Shown here: in pieces, positions 51,004 to 61,960 of the stretch
Numbering within the stretch: position 1 is the stretch's first letter
Layout: every line of letters starts with the position of its first letter
Origin: Pomphorhynchus laevis
Taxonomy: Eukaryota; Acanthocephala; Palaeacanthocephala; Echinorhynchida; Pomphorhynchidae
Direction: 5' to 3'
Length of the DNA stretch: 64,000 nucleotides
Assembly (NCBI GenBank): GCA_012934845.2
Contig: WNNJ02002399.1
Coordinates: 1 to 64,000 of the forward strand
Made by a program: the position numbers and the translations under genes
The notes under the pieces: model-generated
The model's database searches: none
What the model was told of the DNA's origin: nothing
The model's input: the letters and a program-made list of their open reading frames with translations, nothing else

Positions 51004-54000
51004 AAATTATTATTATTATTAATAATTTTTTTTGACGAATTTATTCGACAAAAACACTGCAAAATCATAACAAAAGTAACAATGAAAAAAATTTATCTGA
51101 GACACCATGAGCTAGCCCGCACGAGAGCTATTCCAATGGAACGTCTGAATCGGCTAATCACGTCACTGTAACGGCACTCTCTTCTCACCGCTACGTCTTT
51201 TGCTAAGCGTTTTACCAACTGTTCTGCCTCATCCCCTAATCCACCTTGTATTGACAAAATAACTGGTATAAAAGCTGCTCTTTCGATCTTGGATATCCGT
51301 TCGGAGTACTTAGCCTTTTTTCGATTCTCGTTATAACTGAACGCTGATCGTGGAGTCATTGTGGCATAGGAACGAGCATGTGTATTGAATACAGAAATGT
51401 CCAGGTAGGACCGCTCAGACGGGACGCCAAACAACCCCGAACACAAGACGTCAAGACGTGCATTGCGATCTAGTGTAGTGGAAGAAGAATCGAATTGAAT
51501 AGTTGGATCAACGGGAGAAAGCAGTGGCTCAGTTGTAGTTGATGAACACACCTCTGAAGTTAATTTGGCGAAAATGTCTCTGATCACATTGTGCCTTACT
51601 ATTGATTTCCCTCCGCATTTGCAAGATAATGAATGAACAACACTAAGAACTTCCCCACATACACATTTGCCTGAAGTATTTAAAATTTGCCACCCATATC
51701 TGACAGAGAGACCATCGGAAAATTCTTGATTGCTTAAGCAAAACTTAGGATCATCACTAGGGCGAGCAGATAGCCACGTTGACGCGCCCTTTCGAGCGGC
51801 ATGCTTTAAAATTACCTGTTCGCAGTCGTCCACTGTATTTAACAGTGACGAAAATTTTTCGGCAGCCCGGAGATTCTTTAGTTTTCTAATTTCAACTATT
51901 GACTGTTTCTGGATGGTATCAATGTCGCCTCCGAGACCTAACTCAAATAAGGGCTTACATAGCAAAGAAGAATATTCCCATTCAGATTTGGTATTCTCAT
52001 ATGGATTTGATATCCCCAAACCTCCCATTGAGAAAGGCAGACTTGCTACATCGCGCCAACACTTCTGTAAATTAAAACCAGTTATTTTGGGGATTATTTT
52101 ATTCTGTATGAAATCTTCGAGTGAAGAAAACCATTCACATTCACACTTACATGTTCTTTGTACATGAGTCCACTTATTTTGCACTGCTGCTGAAAATGCT
52201 AAGAACGCTAACTGCCGTGAATCGCTAGAGACTTCACATAACCTATCGAGCAATTTTAACCAGCGAGTTACTTGTGTTATTACCTAATCTTTTTCGAACG
52301 AACCAAAACCTATGGGAACTCCTAAAAGTTCTACACCATTAGATACGACATGAACCCCTAAGCTGGCAAGTGAATCACATTCAAGGATAATGTTGGCGTT
52401 AACCAGAGCTGTACACTTGTTGACATTAACATGAAATCCGTATTCCGGTCCTATAGATTGCAACGATTTAAAAAAATCATAAACATTCCCCGGTGAACCA
52501 ACACATGATACATCGTCTGCATACCAACGCTGTTTTATTTGAGGATGCAAAGCGCCTAATCTATGTATTAATGGTATCGTTGCTGCCGCAAATGCTACCA
52601 TTGCCAAAGGGTCGCCTTGCGTGAAACCTTCCTTTGATAACAGATAATCATCGTCAATGGCTAAGATTGGATCTAAACTATACGTATTCTGCAGGAATCG
52701 AGCTAAAGCAGGGCATATCTTTTCTATATTTAGGAGAGCTAATTTCCTATTAATTCTATTAAAAGCATTATGTGCATCAATTAAAAGTAAACATGACGAG
52801 GTCGAATTAGCAAAGGTTTCACGCATATCTCGCACAACGAATTCGACACCTCCCTTTTGACCTGCACAAAGTTGTGAATTACCCGCAATTGACTTAATGA
52901 AAGGAGAAATGACATTTAAAATCGTTTTAGCCATTATGCGCCTATATGCCTCACCTATTCCGATCGGTCGAACACCAGGATTTTTATCAAGGGCAATGAG
53001 CCGACTAGCGATTAACGCTTCTGTTGAATGTTTTGGAACTCTATTACTAGCAATTCGCCTTGTCAGGTCTGCCAACGTAGAGGCCAACTGTAATGAATCC
53101 CTATCAAATGAGGTAAGCATTTGCCGCCATGATAAAGCATTAACACCCGAAGGACCCGCAGCGCCTGTAGTGCGCTTAGCACTAAGTTGAATTGCAGCTG
53201 CATCTATCGTATCGAAAAAGGAGGGATGAAAGTTATCACATTCCATGTTGGTCTCCGATAATAAGGCATCCTCACTAATTTCAGCTGCCTGTGGATGCTT
53301 CGCTTCAAGTATAGACTTAACCGATTCGTTGCCGATATAATCATTTGGACTCAAAGTTTTATTGACAGAACCGTTTTCCAGGATTCTTACTGCAGAAGTA
53401 AGATTACCTGACATTAATGATTTCACGAACAGCGACTTCCAATTGCGCTTAGAATCGTATCGTGACTGGGATACCTTTAAACGTGATTAAATACATTTAC
53501 CCTCCCTTACTAATTCATCAAAATTTTGGCTTTGCCAAAGAGACAGGCGACGCGACATCAATTGACGTACATATTTGATTTTCGAAGAACCTACTTTTTG
53601 TAAAACGCACTGACAAATAATTATCACCTTAATAAGCGACGAGCCTTCGACGTCATCTTCGCGACAAGCAGTTTCAAACAATTTGTTTAGTTCATTTAAA
53701 AACATTCGGCTTTCGTAACACCTCGGTAAGTAAAAGAGATTAGGACGCCAAGTGATTACATCTTTAAATGATTGATGGATAAGAGTGTTTGGGAATCTAT
53801 TCGAGGCAGCATCGAGGGTGTGAACCGCGTTATCCGCTATATTCATGCTTGCAAAGTGAGATACGAGTTGGTTTTCGCAATTTGCTGCAGAACAGTTAGT
53901 GCACGGCTTATTTGATTTTACACATTTGCATTGACGACATCGTGCTGAATGTCCATTACACGAACAGCATTTTGGCTCGGCTGGAATTCCTTTAGGCATC

Positions 54001-54150
54001 GTGATTGTATTGGCGAAATAAAGTTGTTGACTATAAAAAAATTCGATTTGTTGTCTCGTTTTTCTTTGTTAGGTGTATAATAGTTATCGACTTTGTAACA
54101 GCGATCTCAGACGATTTCAGCGCTCACAGGCGGTTTCGTAATGCGCTCTC
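51004..54150 (-). mobile_element. RLE-A retrotransposon C7, full length
   Basis: The 3' end at 51004-51028 is (ATT)n followed by oligo(T), i.e. A-tail plus AAT repeats on the coding strand. The 3' UTR is about 65 bp with a CGAA...TTCG hairpin. The 5' UTR (54000-54150) contains two related GGCGG/GGCTTCGTAAT words and ends at the next ATT tract (54162-54180). Confidence 0.82.
51093..53999 (-). pseudogene. RLE-A protein C7, 968-codon frame with two nonsense codons
   Basis: One continuous reading frame from MPKGIPAEPKCCSC (53999) to ASSWCLR (51093), interrupted only by TAA at about 53487 and TAG at about 52281. Domains: Cys-rich CCSCNGHSARCRQCKCVKSN (10-40), ITWRPNLFYLPRCYES, GVRPIGIGEAYRRIMAKTIL, LLLIDAHNAFNRINRKLAL, KEGFTQGDPLAMVAFAA, KQRWYADDVSCVGS, GGLGISNPYEN, GASTWLSARPSDD, CVCGEVLSVVHSLSCKCGG, NARLDVLCSGLFGVPSERSY, LDISVFNTHARSY and NENRKKAKYSERISKIERA. 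No frameshift is needed. The first nonsense codon is shared with the duplicated segment at 54661-54990. Confidence 0.88.
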
Positions 54151-54161
54151 AGGCGGCTTCG

Positions 54162-54990
54162 TAATATTATTATTATTATTTTTTTTTGAAATTAATGATA
54201 TTTAATAATTTTTTTTAATATATTATTAATTACAACATATGGTTCCCTCAAATGGGCCAATATACATTTAACATTGTTATGTATTATTATTTATTCTAAA
54301 ACATTAGAATCATCCATCCGTTCGGATCCACGACTATATGGGTGACCCCTAGTCGACCGGCACCCTCTGATTGCATGTGAGGCAGCACGACACAGCAGCA
54401 AACTTATGGACCTTCTGAGGCCACACAGGCATTCAGCATAGCTTTTATTCCCACGTGATGAACGCAATCGAGCAATTGTCCTGAGCAAAACCATGGCGTC
54501 GGGTCCCGCAGCACCAGAAGCCGTGAACACCAGCGGCATAAATCTACTCCTTTCGATATCGATGATACGTTCCGCGTATTTTGATCTTTTTCTCGCTTCA
54601 TGAAAATCAAATGCAGCTTTTCTCGTAGACGCACACGATAAGCAAAATGGTTGAAAACCGTTACTGCAGAAGTAAGATTACCTGACATTAATGATTTCAC
54701 GAACAGCGACTTCCAATTGCGCTTAGAATCGTATCGTGACTGGGATACCTTTAAACGTGATTAAATACATTTACCCTCCCTTACTAATTCATCAAAATTT
54801 TGGCTTTGCCAAAGAGACAGGCGACGCGACATCAATTGACGTACATATTTGATTTTCGAAGAACCTACTTTTTGTAAAACGCACTGACAAATAATTGTCA
54901 CCTTAATAAGCGACGAGCCTTCGACGTCATCTTCGCGACAAGCAGTTTCAAACAATTTGTTTAGTTCATTTAAAAACATTCGGCTTTCGT
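54162..54990 (-). mobile_element. RLE-A C8, chimeric copy with a 330-bp segment of C7
   Basis: 3' part: ATT tract and oligo(T) at 54162-54188, the hairpin GGTTCCCTCAAATGGGCC at 54241-54258, then the RLE C-terminus (FHEARKRSKYAERI, MPLVFTASGAAGPDAMVLL, RRSISLLLCRAAS) up to about 54655 with one frameshift. From 54661 to 54990 the sequence equals 53387-53716 of C7 almost base for base (offset 1274; one A/G difference seen near 54897), then meets another ATT tract. RT and knuckle are missing between the two parts. Confidence 0.83.
54661..54990 (-). repeat. 330-bp duplication of 53387-53716
   Basis: Direct copy with the same orientation and including the same nonsense codon as C7. The left edge is TTACTGCAGAAG and the right edge CGGCTTTCGT, after which C8 runs into TATTATTATT. 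Confidence 0.92.
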
Positions 54991-57900
54991 TATTATTATT
55001 AATTTTTTTTAGTAATTTATTTTCTTTATTAGTAAAACATAAAATTAAAGGTAACCCTCTAATGGGCCCTATTTTCTAATGCACCGGGATACCATCCTTG
55101 CGAGACGGATGCCTATTCTACAACGCAGCGTTGAAATTACATCCGAATACTTAACCTCTGCTCTTTCGGCGATAGTATTCGCGATTTTTTTCAGAAGACT
55201 TTCCGTGCCCTTACCTGCACCTCCAGAGTTCGACAACACAACAGGAATGAAAGATGCTCTTTCAATTTCGGTTATTCTTTCTAGATATTTATTTCTTTTT
55301 CGGCTTTCGTGATACTCAAAACACGCACTCGGATTCCTTGATAAATTCGACGGCGCGAGCGCATTAAAAATGCAAACATCTATTAAAGTACGTTCCGTCT
55401 TGTCACCAAACAATCCGTTGCATGATATGTCCAATCTCGCTTCTTTATCCTTAGTAGTTGTTTGTTTCAAGAAAGTTACATTTGAAGAAACAGGCGCCAG
55501 TCGAGGTTCGATTTGTACAGATGGACATATCTCAGTAAGCGTGTATGCTAAGAAATCCCGTACCACGTCATGTCTCATAGATGGAAGTCCACCAAGTGAA
55601 CACGAAAGCGAGTGCGCCAGAGAATTTACTGTACCACATTGACAATAGGACGGAGCGCTTTTTGGAAGAAAACCGTATCGCGCCGCCAAAGCGTCTCGAA
55701 ATTCATCGTTGCTTAGCCTTGAATTCTTTTCATGCGATGGATAAACTGAAAGCCATGATGATGCACCTTTGACTGACGAGTGTTCTATTGACCTTCTCAA
55801 TAAATGATTGCAATTGTCGAGAATATTATTGCGATTAATTTTACAACGGGAGATATTTTGAGCGCGGATTAGTCTAATTATCGTATCTTGTTTTCCTTTT
55901 AGTGATTCGCCGGAGTAACCTTCCAAACATGGAGCGCATAGGGAAGTAGATGATTCATATTCCGATTGAACCAATGCTGAAGGATCACGTATACTTACGC
56001 CACCGTCCCTGTAACTGAGGCAAAGCGTTCTCCATATAAATTCATCACTTGAAAGATCGATATTAAACAGCTTAGATATCATCATTTTTATTCTTTCAGA
56101 CAGAGGACCAATCCAATCTACAGAACATGCACAAGTCCTCAAGAGATGCGACCATTTGTGCTGAATTGATCTGATAAAAGCCGTATACGCAACCGGAACA
56201 TCGAGTTCACCCATATCTACCAACCGTTCAATGGAATTCGATATATCCTGCACAAATGATGATACAAAGTGCTTAACGTAAGCGTATTTACCGATCGGGG
56301 AACCGAGAATTTTCACACCGTTTTCCATTATCGGAATATTGGTGTCACTGAATTCTGTTTGTAGCGATGTGCTGTCATATCCGTTAGAGTAGATTTTACA
56401 TTTTTCGGGATTGATGTAAAAACCATACTTCGGACCAAGCAACATTAACATTTTGAAAGCCGCCTTAACCATACTAGGCGGACCAACCATATTACCATCA
56501 TCAGCATACCATAATTGTTCAACATTGGGGCATTTTTTTATAAGCCGGTATATTAATGGTAGCGTTGCGGCACTGAAAGCAGCCATTGAAAAAACATCAC
56601 CCTGTGTAAATCCTTCTGAAGACCATATGTATTCGTTTCCTGTAGCCATTCGAGTAGGATCTCTATACAAGTTTGACAATACGACTGATAATGCTGGACA
56701 AATATAAGGCATATTACGTAAAGCCAATTTTCTATTAATGCGATTAAAAGCATTGTCCGCGTCGATGGTGATAAGTATGTTGTTCTCATTAGAAAGATGT
56801 GTTTTCAGAGCATGAATAACACATTCAGTTCCGGCCCAATGTGATGCACAACATTGTATAGAACCACATGTGTGTTGCAGCTGAGGCTGAACAACTTTGA
56901 GTATGGCCTTCGAAATAATTCTTCTGGAGACATCCCCGATACCTATTGGACGAATGCCATGAAGTTTGCTTAGTGGAATTAGTCGGCTTGTGGTAAAAGC
57001 CTTTATCGAAGTTTTAGGTATTTTACAAGTTGACAAATGCTTTGAGAAGAGAGCCAGTGCATCCGCTAGATTTCGCGACTCAGTTCCAAACGTAGATAGC
57101 ATTGCGATCCATGCCTTCGCATCAAGGCCAGATGGGCCTGCTCCACCACTCATTCTACAAGCAGCCGTGATAATTGAATCTGCGTCAATCGAGTCGAATG
57201 CTATCGGATGGAAGACTGTATCTTTTTTCAAGGGGGAAGAAAGGATGGCATCTTCATCTAGTAATGCAGGCTCTGGATGCTTGTCGAGAAGAAGTTGCCG
57301 TACTGTTTTATCCTCAATAGCATCATCGATATCCAAAGGTATACCAACTCCAGGTTCCAAATCCAATAACCTTACGGTAGTTGTCAAACGCCCGTTAAGA
57401 ACGAGCTTTCTGAATGAGCGACGCCAGTCGTCCTCGATATTATCAATTTTGTTTCTTTTGGAATTTTGATATTGCAGATAGCGGGCTTCGCCTAGTAGTG
57501 CACCATAATTACCGGTCTGCCAAGATTCCACCCTTCTCTGTATAAGTTCTTTTGCTTGCTTCATTTTTGAGTTTCGGCATCGTTGTAGCACGAGTTGAGG
57601 TAAAATAATCGCCAATTTAAGAGAACAACTGTCCGATGCTGCAAATTCATAGATGCGAGCCATTTCGGAAATAAACGATTTCGACGCTTGACACCTTGGT
57701 AGTCTTAACAAATTCGGCTTCCAGAGTGCCACTTCCGTGAATATCACATCGATGTATTCAGGTGAAACACTGTTTTGATGAGATATTGACGCTTCACATT
57801 GTATGTCGTCGTTGTGGACTGGTTGGATTGGATGGACAGATTCGTTATTAAAGGTGTTATTCCGATGTCCATCGTTACAATGATTTGTGTTTATATTGGT

Positions 57901-58117
57901 AATATCAGCAGGATTTTCGAGTTTATTAAGGCAGTGTGCTGCCGAACAATTTGTACAAGGATGTTTCGCTCTTGCACATTTACAGTTTTTGCATTTAGCT
58001 GCCTGTCCATTACACGTACAGCATTTGTATGTAGAGGATGGGACACCTCGAGGCATGCTTGTGTGTTATAGTGACTGTAAATAGTTATTTGTTAGAAGCT
58101 TAGAATAATAATAAGCT
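54991..58117 (-). mobile_element. RLE-A retrotransposon C9, full-length and intact candidate
   Basis: (ATT)n plus oligo(T) at 54991-55012, a 3' UTR with bulged hairpin GGTAACCCTCTAATGGGCC (55050-55068), an intact ORF 55069-58056 and a short 5' region ending in AATAATAATAA at 58107-58117, where copy C10 begins head to head. Confidence 0.88.
55069..58056 (-). CDS. RLE-A protein C9: Cys-rich N-terminus, RT, CCHC, RLE; 995 aa
   Basis: Uninterrupted from MPRGVPSSTYK; I prefer this ATG because the Cys-rich domain follows at once (KCCTCNGQAAKCKNCKCARA, residues 11-45). Pre-RT: EVALWKPNLLRLPRCQAS. RT: GIRPIGIGDVSRRIISKAIL, ITIDADNAFNRINRKLAL (about 430), SEGFTQGDVFSMAAFSAA, EQLWYADDGNMVGP (about 520). 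Connector: GGVSIRDPSA and GASSWLSVYPSHE. Knuckle: YCQCGTVNSLAHSLSCSLGG (about 805). Endonuclease: EARLDISCNGLFGDKTERT, LIDVCIFNALAPSN and HESRKRNKYLERITEIERAS (about 870-925) with D, D, K. End: GIRLARMVSRCIRK. The element would nick DNA with the RLE and prime reverse transcription there. Nearest copy in the window is C10. Confidence 0.9.
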   Translation of the reverse strand: MPRGVPSSTYKCCTCNGQAAKCKNCKCARAKHPCTNCSAAHCLNKLENPADITNINTNHCNDGHRNNTFNNESVHPIQPVHNDDIQCEASISHQNSVSPEYIDVIFTEVALWKPNLLRLPRCQASKSFISEMARIYEFAASDSCSLKLAIILPQLVLQRCRNSKMKQAKELIQRRVESWQTGNYGALLGEARYLQYQNSKRNKIDNIEDDWRRSFRKLVLNGRLTTTVRLLDLEPGVGIPLDIDDAIEDKTVRQLLLDKHPEPALLDEDAILSSPLKKDTVFHPIAFDSIDADSIITAACRMSGGAGPSGLDAKAWIAMLSTFGTESRNLADALALFSKHLSTCKIPKTSIKAFTTSRLIPLSKLHGIRPIGIGDVSRRIISKAILKVVQPQLQHTCGSIQCCASHWAGTECVIHALKTHLSNENNILITIDADNAFNRINRKLALRNMPYICPALSVVLSNLYRDPTRMATGNEYIWSSEGFTQGDVFSMAAFSAATLPLIYRLIKKCPNVEQLWYADDGNMVGPPSMVKAAFKMLMLLGPKYGFYINPEKCKIYSNGYDSTSLQTEFSDTNIPIMENGVKILGSPIGKYAYVKHFVSSFVQDISNSIERLVDMGELDVPVAYTAFIRSIQHKWSHLLRTCACSVDWIGPLSERIKMMISKLFNIDLSSDEFIWRTLCLSYRDGGVSIRDPSALVQSEYESSTSLCAPCLEGYSGESLKGKQDTIIRLIRAQNISRCKINRNNILDNCNHLLRRSIEHSSVKGASSWLSVYPSHEKNSRLSNDEFRDALAARYGFLPKSAPSYCQCGTVNSLAHSLSCSLGGLPSMRHDVVRDFLAYTLTEICPSVQIEPRLAPVSSNVTFLKQTTTKDKEARLDISCNGLFGDKTERTLIDVCIFNALAPSNLSRNPSACFEYHESRKRNKYLERITEIERASFIPVVLSNSGGAGKGTESLLKKIANTIAERAEVKYSDVISTLRCRIGIRLARMVSRCIRK

Positions 58118-60520
58118 ATTTCGGAAGTTTGTTCTCAATGGTAAGATAACGGCAGCGATGAAATTAATCAAGACAGAGTATGGACAAGGCGTGCCAATGG
58201 GCCTGGATACTTTAACATGTGGTAAATAAGTGAAACAGATACTTATTGATAAGCATCCACAACCAGCTGACATACATGAGGAAGCACTAGTCACTCAACC
58301 AATAACCGAAATACATGACTTCAACCAAGTTGCTTTCGAGAGTATTGACGGATCAAAAATAATTGAGGCTGCTAAGAGAACAAAGGGTAGTGCAGGACCT
58401 TCTGAAATGGACGCAAAAGCATGGACCGAAATGCTTTCGAATTTCGGTACGGAGTCACAAAAATTAGCGGATGCGCTAGCATTGTTTGCTCAACGAATCG
58501 CTACTAAGGAAGTTTCTGATGAGTCGATCAAAGCTTTTACGACAAGCCGCCTTATTGCATTAAGTAAGAATCCAGGTGTGCGTCCAATTGGAATAGGTGA
58601 TGTCTCAAGACGTATCGTATCGAAAGTCATACTTGATGTTGCACGGCCACAGCTACAACAGATATGCGGTAAAACACAGTTTTGTGCTGGTCAACGCGCA
58701 GGTACTGAATGTGTAGTCCATGCCTTACGTGATTTGTTATCGAGTAAACCAAATTCGGTGGTCTTGACTATTGATGCAGATAATGCATTTAATCGAATCA
58801 ACAGAAAAACTGCCCTGGCCAACATGCCACAAATATGCCCAGCGCTATCGAATGTTCTGTCAAACCTCTATAGAAATCCGACGTCATTGACAATTGGGAA
58901 TGAAATCATACTCTTCCAAGAAGGATTTACACAGGGAGATGTTTTATCGATGTCTGCTTATGCTGCAGCTACACTTCCTAGATACAAAAGATATCTGTGG
59001 AGTATCCTGATGTGCTCCAATGCTGGTATGCTGATGACGGCAATATGGTGGGTGATCCTGATACAGTGAAGATGGCGTTTGAACTGCTACGAAAAATTGG
59101 ACCGTCATATGGTTTCTTCGTTAATCCGGCGAAATGTCGACTATACGGAAATGGATGTATAGCTGAAACGCTCCACGCTTTATTTGATGATCTTCAAATT
59201 TCTGTTGACATGGATGGCGTGTCTATATTGGGGTCTCCCATTGGAAAGGATGACTTTGTAAAAGAGCATATTCAATCTGATGTACGTTCGTTGATCGAGA
59301 CAGTTACTCCTCTCACACAAATCGGTCGTTCAGAGCTACAGATTGCTTTCGTTGCTCTCATAAGATCTCTTCAACAAAAATGGATACATATGCAACGATC
59401 ATGCCATTGCTCGATTGAGTGGTTTGAGGCGCTGGCACAATCGATAAGATCGATGATAACTGAATTAACTGGAATTGACATTGAAACAAATGAAGTTCTA
59501 TGGAGGGTGTTTAACATGACTTTGAGAGATGGTGGTATCGGCGTTAAAGACCCTATGCGTTCAGTAGACCAAGAATATAACGCTTCACGTATGGTGTGCG
59601 AGCCATGTTTAGGAGACGTTACGGGGCTAGATCTAATAAATAATCAAAACAGATTATGTAAAGAAATTCGTGCTAACCGTTTTAAAGCGGAAAGGATGAA
59701 TCGCAATGACATTATAAATCAGGTCGACCCTACTCTCAAGAATGCCATCGAGCATGCATCAGTATCTGGATCATCTTCGTGGTTGTCAACATACCCAACA
59801 AACAGTTATTCTTCCAGAATAAGTAATACAGTCTTTCAAGATGCACTAGCCACCAGATACGGATTTCTCCATCCCTCATCACCGAAATACTGCCAATGTA
59901 AAGAACAAAACTCGATATCACACACTTTCTCGTGCCCTTTAGGCGGCTTGCCATCAATGAGACACGATGCCGTCCGTGATTTTCTAGCGAATAGATTATC
60001 CGAATGTTGTCGTAACGTAGCAATCGAGCCAAAACTATCCCCTCTGCATGATGAAATATGCTTCCAAAATCACGGTACAACTATTGATCGTGAAGCGAGA
60101 CTTGACATATCATGTTCCGGAATCTTTGGAAACAGAACGGAGTGTACTTTCCTTGATATCTGCGTGTTCAACGCATACGCTCCCTCTAACTCCAGTAAGA
60201 GTATCGGATCATGCTTCGAATATCATGAACTAAGGAAGAAAAGGAAGTATCTTGAGAGAGTAAATAGCATAGAGCATGCATCATTTATTCCCGTAGTATT
60301 TTCGATGCTCGGAGGGGCGGGTACGGAAGCGGCAATCCTGTTAAAGAGAATAGCGAGCTCCTTGGCAAGGAGTCATAACAGCTCAGACAACGATGAAATA
60401 AGCAGATTACGTAGTGGCATCAGCGTTATCCTTGCAAAGATGACTTCTCGATGTGTCCGTGGAGCTCGATCAGCTATAAATCGTCCTCAAAGGGATTTAT
60501 GTTTAATCAATGAAGAATAA
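58118..60520 (+). pseudogene. RLE-A protein C10, one nonsense codon and one frameshift
   Basis: In-frame stop at about 58227 (TLTCGK stop VKQILIDKHP), then open 58230-59069: GSAGPSEMDAKAWTEMLSNF, GVRPIGIGDVSRRIVSKVIL, LTIDADNAFNRINRKTALA and FQEGFTQGDVLSMSAYAAA. A frameshift near 59000 leads to the frame 58997-60520 with LQCWYADDGNMVGDPDTV, GGIGVKDPMR, GSSSWLSTYPTNS, YCQCKEQNSISHTFSCPLGG, REARLDISCSGIFGNRTECT, FLDICVFNAYAPSN, HELRKKRKYLERV and the end LAKMTSRCVRGARSAINRPQ. Apart from these two lesions the protein parallels C9. Confidence 0.87.
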
Positions 60521-60655
60521 TTTAGTGACTTTTTGAATATTAAAACTGGCTTGGTGAGGTTTTTTTTTCTTTAAAATTGTAAATTAAGGCCCATTTGCGG
60601 GAACCTATATTAATGTAATAATATTTATAATAAAAAATATATAAAAAAATTAATA
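58118..60655 (+). mobile_element. RLE-A retrotransposon C10 (5'-truncated), head to head with C9
   Basis: Begins at 58118 in coding sequence (FRKFVLNGKITAAMKLIKT), directly after AATAATAATAA. The 3' UTR (60521-60655) contains GGCCCATTTGCGGGAACC (60588-60605). It ends in A7 followed by TTAATAATAATATAATAAT. Confidence 0.87.
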
Positions 60656-60803
60656 ATAATATAATAATCGCGGGGCAATAATATTTACCCGATATTATAC
60701 TTATATAATATTATTTACAATAATATTTACCCGTTGGCATAATATTTATGCCCCGCGATTACGCGGGACAATTATTACGCGGGGCAATAATAATTAATAA
60801 TTT
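60656..60803. repeat. ATT-rich junction with inverted CGCGGGGC words
   Basis: AATCGCGGGGCA (60666-60677) has its exact reverse complement at 60749-60760. AATATTTACCCG occurs twice. A 25-bp block at 60777-60801 is identical to 48058-48082, next to the SINE head at 48 kb. GCCCCGCG is the first eight bases of that SINE, so this may be a nest of severely truncated SINE ends in ATT repeats. Confidence 0.6.
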
Positions 60804-61960
60804 TTTTATTATTATTATGTTACTCGTTTTTTTAAAGAAGAAGAAAGTATTACAAAAATAATCATCATAGTTAGTTTATGGAAAAGTCGCATAGGTTACC
60901 GCCGTCATCGTCGCGCCATCGTATTGTCGTATTCGATGTAATCGTCTTTTCTGTTGCTCGGGCGGCATCAATTACTGGTCGTCCTCTGGAGGACCGGAAA
61001 CCTCTGATACACCGCGACGTTGCTCGGCAAATCGTAAAACCCACGATGCTTTTTAAACGATACAAGCATTTACCGTAGGAGGTGTGGGCATTCGATTGTA
61101 GGAAGGCAATACGCTGTAGGACTTTGCGCCCGTTTTCTGCTAGACCACCTGACGTTGATAAAGCAAAAGGGATGAATGAGCCCTGTTCAATTTTTTTCAC
61201 CCTTTCGGCATATTTTGTTATCTCTCTTTGTTCATTATATCTGTAAGCGCCGGCAGTTGTCGAAGAATACGATTCCGCAAGACGATTGAAGATCGTAACG
61301 TCTATGAACGTTCGCTGGAATCGATTTTCGAACAAGCCATTGCAAACTACGTCGAGCCTTGCATTCATTTCCCTGGAGGTTGAAGGATGATCAAAATAGA
61401 CGTTATCTGGAACAGACTCTAACACCTGTTCGACACCTACACCACGCAGACAGACGTTAATTCTTTCGCCAAAACGTCTCTGACAGCGTCGTGGCGTGCA
61501 ATTTGAAACCCGCCACGTTTACATGACACTAGGTGTGAGGCGGTAGCTTTCTCGCTACAGACACAGAATTGAGGAAGATTCGGCGGATCCCAGTTGTATC
61601 TGACAGCAATGCAGTCTGTAAACTCGGTGGGTGACAACGCGAAATAATCCTTTTCGACATGCATTGAAGATAGCCATGTCGAGGCACCGGGCATTTTTGC
61701 ATGGGCCAGAGCTTGCTGCGTAGACTCAGGCAGATCGATCATTGCTTGCGTAATGCGATTACTAAGGACGCATAATTTCTCCTTTGCGATCGACAAACTG
61801 ATTTGTTCTTGGTGTGCTCTTAATTGGCCGTCTTCCAAGCCTGTGCTATATGAATCGCATATGTGTTGCGACGCCAGGTAATCCATCGTGTAAGTTGCAG
61901 TGGGATCCATTATCCCCAGGCCTCCTAAAGCTAACGGGCTGGTTAGTACAATCTTCAGTG
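60804..61960 (-). pseudogene. RLE-A retrotransposon C11 (5'-truncated, one frameshift)
   Basis: Coding enters at about 61958 (KIVLTSPLALGGLGIMDPT), next to an AAT/ATT tract. The first frame (to 61437) includes GASTWLSSMHVEKD and FCVCSEKATASHLVSCKRGG (knuckle). A frameshift near 61435 leads to 61425-60871 with VPDNVYFDHPSTSREMNARL, DVVCNGLFENRFQRTFIDVT, EQREITKYAERVKKIEQGS and GFTICRATSRCIRGFRSSRG, plus an unusual basic C-terminal extension ending DDDGGNLCDFSIN. RT is absent. The 3' end near 60800-60830 is A/T-rich with ATT repeats. Confidence 0.83.
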
